Shown here piece by piece: positions 61,815 through 64,000 of a DNA stretch of 64,000 bases (the first letter of the stretch is position 1; every line of letters begins with the position of its first letter). Source of the stretch: a virus; the IMG/VR virus record IMGVR_UViG_3300020202_000066, positions 1 to 64,000 of that record; one strand, given 5' to 3'. A program made the position numbers and the translations under genes. Below the pieces are notes generated by a model. It searched no databases, was not told the origin of the DNA, and saw only the letters and a list, made by a program, of their open reading frames with translations.

Positions 61815-64000
61815 TCAGTTCAGTAGATGAACCTCGAACTGCTCGATGATGAGGGTTGAGAAGATGTTGGTGAGTACTCCGACGCTCCCACCGATCGTTG
61901 TGGAGCCAGAAGTATTGCCATTCGGGACGGAGCTACGTCCGGAGAAGTTGGGCGATGAAGTAGACCCGCCGAATTCTCCTCTTATCCATCCTGTCAGGTC
62001 TGCAGTTCCGGCACCCGATGAGCGGACCCATACGTCGAACTGGAGGTACCACGGTTTATCGGTTTGATTGACCGGAACTGATACCGAGGAAGAAGACACG
62101 GTCATCGTACTGAACGTCGCATTGAAGGACGCCGTGGGCGCCGAGCCGGTCGATGTGTACCTCCCGTACCATGTCGCTCTAAAGTGACGGCCGGTGAGAT
62201 TAAAGGCTGCGCTTGGTGCGGCGAAAGTATTCGGGCTCGCGAATACATTCGTTCCGAGCGAATTGCCAAGGTTGCCGCTGTCCGAGTTGTTCTGGTACAG
62301 CAACGTGGGCACCACACCAGCGAACGACGTCCCTGTGCCCGGAATGACGGCACACCATGCCTGCTTGGCAGTGTCGTACCAGAGGTCACCATTCGCGGCG
62401 GTGGCGAAGGGACCAGTCCCGCCTGTCGAGTGGAGGCAGGTGTCCGCCGCGAGGTTCACGGCTCGAGCGCATTCGAGGTTAATGTCCCCGCCAGATGCGA
62501 TCAGGTTGATAGTCTTGATCGCCCCCGAGGAGCTCGCGCCTCCAGTGAGGAGGTCGATTCGTCCACCGGTTGCTCCGGTCCCGCCAGTTCCGGCGATCAG
62601 CTTGACCCGTCCCGAAACGCCCGTGCCTACTGCATTTCCGCCAGAGATCGTATTGTCGCCGCCATTGGCGTTGTTGCCTTGGCCGGAACCGCCAGAGACT
62701 GAAGCCGGTCCACCGTTGCCTGCGCTTGACCCGCCGTTGCCTGCGGCCGCAGAGAATGCCCCCCCGGCGCCAGTGACGCCGGGGGCGCCGCCGACCGCGT
62801 TGAGGGCGCCTCCCGTCGATCCGCTGTTGCTGGTGGCGCCGCCCTTGATGTTCGAGGAGTAGCCAGTCCCGCCGGTGTTCGTGGGGGGCTCGAGCGTGAA
62901 GTTGGCGGCAGACATCGTGGGCGAAGTGGCGAGCAGTGGGGCGGGAAGGGTGCCTGCAAGCGCGGCGCTCAGTGATCCCGAGTAGGATCCCGTGGCTCCG
63001 GTGGCGCCTGTCGAGCCTGTGGCGCCCGTGGCCCCGAGGTCGCCGGTGCGTGAGAATACGAGGGCGATCGGGTCTCCGTTCGTGAACGGCGAACTCGCCG
63101 AGGCGCTCACATACACGAGCGTGATCTTGCGGTAACCGGTCCCGCTGGCAATGGATCCGGAGATTGTGAACAGGGCCCACTTCGATGGGTCGGTTCGATG
63201 CACAGCTCGGAGGTGGCCACGCACGGCGGATGTCGAGTCGGCAAGGGTGTCGACGATCCCGCTGATGGTCGTGCTGAAGGCGTCCGCGTTGTTGGCGTAG
63301 CTCTTGGTAACCGACGACATCGTGCCGTGGTCGAATCGTGCCTTGCCGGCCCCCGGATCGGCGTCGGTTGTGCCGTTGTCGAACGCGAACGCGAGCGTGA
63401 CAGCGCCGCCAACGGCGCCAGTACTTCCGGTCGCCCCGGTCGCGCCCGTACTTCCGGTCGCGCCCCCAGCACCTGCGGAGCCTGCGGCTCCTGTGGATCC
63501 TGTGGATCCTGTTGCGCCAGTGGCGCCTGTTGATCCGGTCGCTCCAGTCGAGCCAAGGTCACCGGTGCGGCTGAAGGCGAGTGCAGTCAGGTCGCCGGGA
63601 CCAAAGCTGGTGTCGCCACCTACCCAAGCGAGGGGGACCTTGACGTAGGTCGTCGCGTCGGTCACCGAGCCTGTGATGCGGTACTCTGCCCAGGAATCAT
63701 AGTCCTCAAGATCGATCAGCCGGAGGGTCCCTTTCACAGCGCTCGAGCTGTCGTCGAGTGCGAGGAGGACGGACTCTAGATTTGTTCCGACGAAAGCGTT
63801 CTTGTTGATGTAGAGGAAAGTCGCGCTGTCCACGGCCGCATTGTTGAAACGAAATAGTCCCGCGCCGGGATTGCTATCCGCGGTGGAGCCGCTGTCGAAC
63901 ACGTACCGTCCGAGCTCTCCTCCGAAGGCGCCGGTCGCGCCCGCTGGGCCGACGAAGCCTGGACCGATAGGGCCGGTGGCTCCAGTGGATCCAGTTGCGC
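61815..64000 (-). CDS. collagen-like tail fibre, N-terminus beyond window
   Basis: At least 728 residues, open at the right edge, where the frame still reads Gly-X-Y triplets ([15 protein letters not shown]). Three triplet stalks alternate with beta-rich blocks of about 80 residues (LAFAFDNGTTDADPG type, seen twice). A Gly/Ala/Asn-rich middle and a beta-rich C-terminal domain (RHFRATWYGRYTSTGSAPTA) follow. The block repetition looks like tandem duplication. A receptor-binding fibre is the best reading. Confidence 0.82.
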   Translation of the reverse strand, partial: ATGSTGATGPIGPGFVGPAGATGAFGGELGRYVFDSGSTADSNPGAGLFRFNNAAVDSATFLYINKNAFVGTNLESVLLALDDSSSAVKGTLRLIDLEDYDSWAEYRITGSVTDATTYVKVPLAWVGGDTSFGPGDLTALAFSRTGDLGSTGATGSTGATGATGSTGSTGAAGSAGAGGATGSTGATGATGSTGAVGGAVTLAFAFDNGTTDADPGAGKARFDHGTMSSVTKSYANNADAFSTTISGIVDTLADSTSAVRGHLRAVHRTDPSKWALFTISGSIASGTGYRKITLVYVSASASSPFTNGDPIALVFSRTGDLGATGATGSTGATGATGSYSGSLSAALAGTLPAPLLATSPTMSAANFTLEPPTNTGGTGYSSNIKGGATSNSGSTGGALNAVGGAPGVTGAGGAFSAAAGNGGSSAGNGGPASVSGGSGQGNNANGGDNTISGGNAVGTGVSGRVKLIAGTGGTGATGGRIDLLTGGASSSGAIKTINLIASGGDINLECARAVNLAADTCLHSTGGTGPFATAANGDLWYDTAKQAWCAVIPGTGTSFAGVVPTLLYQNNSDSGNLGNSLGTNVFASPNTFAAPSAAFNLTGRHFRATWYGRYTSTGSAPTASFNATFSTMTVSSSSVSVPVNQTDKPWYLQFDVWVRSSGAGTADLTGWIRGEFGGSTSSPNFSGRSSVPNGNTSGSTTIGGSVGVLTNIFSTLIIEQFEVHLLN

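Noticed and set aside
59590-63550. Tandem DNA repeats as a mobile element or CRISPR
   Set aside because: They are in-frame Gly-X-Y codon repeats of collagen-like proteins.

Overview
The window reads as one stretch of a large, high-GC, tailed-phage genome, most likely temperate. Genes are short, tightly packed and joined by ATGA, GTGA or TGATG stop/start overlaps behind strong GGAGG-type ribosome binding sites. There is a LexA/CI-like self-cleaving repressor, a tyrosine integrase lying on half of a tRNA-Arg gene (a classical attP), an exonuclease/ATPase recombination pair, replication genes, a lysis enzyme, about 33 tRNA-like genes and a run of tail-fibre-like genes. No host housekeeping region is visible. 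Head, portal, large terminase and DNA polymerase genes are not in the window, so the genome must be longer than 64 kb. The host cannot be named from the sequence beyond being a GC-rich bacterium.

Layout. 0.0-5.1 kb (mostly minus): a sliding clamp, a fusion of a nucleotide-modification-associated domain with dUTPase, a DUF3900-type protein and small membrane or Cys-rich proteins. 5.1-8.7 kb: the control region, with palindromic operator-like clusters, a secreted protein, two tandem DNA-binding regulators and the self-cleaving repressor, each regulator with its own promoter. 8.7-34.3 kb (all plus): one long early operon. It holds HNH proteins, a PD-(D/E)XK exonuclease, a Sak4-like ATPase, a RuvC-like resolvase, an intein-containing DNA methyltransferase, a replication initiator carrying iteron-like repeats inside its gene, a DnaB helicase, a cytosine-5 methyltransferase, a frameshifted DUF5131 gene, a thioredoxin, an array of related 'MSD' small proteins, a second PD-(D/E)XK protein and an SNF2 helicase. 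34.3-35.7 kb: integrase and attP with flanking arm repeats.

35.7-42.4 kb: a mosaic of small minus-strand genes with two matching promoters, then a plus-strand block of membrane protein, NlpC/P60-like endolysin, YodC-like protein and ThyX, then minus-strand membrane and SLOG-type proteins. 42.4-46.5 kb: 33 tRNA-like genes, all minus, whose anticodons cover all 20 amino acids if taken at face value. The cluster is interrupted by tiny peptide genes with intrinsic terminators and by a stand-alone S24-type peptidase. 46.6-51.8 kb: accessory or interference genes. These are an Acb2/Tad1-like nucleotide sponge candidate, three small membrane proteins, a two-gene DUF6731-like/membrane cassette with unusual codon use, a DarG-like macrodomain protein and an ECF-type sigma factor. 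52.1-56.9 kb: a second tyrosine recombinase, a small-terminase-like HTH protein, a non-coding region of nearly 1 kb with strand asymmetry, and small plus-strand genes. 56.9-64.0 kb (minus): baseplate/fibre-like proteins, two with collagen-like repeats, a beta-helix protein, and a membrane-anchored response-regulator-like protein.

How it fits together. The clamp, helicase, initiator, dUTPase and ThyX supply replication and thymidylate metabolism. The exonuclease, Sak4-like and RuvC-like proteins supply recombination. Methyltransferases, Acb2-like, macrodomain and the DUF6731-like pair are candidate offence or defence genes. Most promising for new biology are the DUF6731-like two-gene cassette, the membrane response regulator in a fibre operon, the tRNA cluster with C33 anticodon loops and peptide/terminator modules, the recombining 'MSD' gene array, and the repeat shared between the initiator gene and the 5.2-kb control region.
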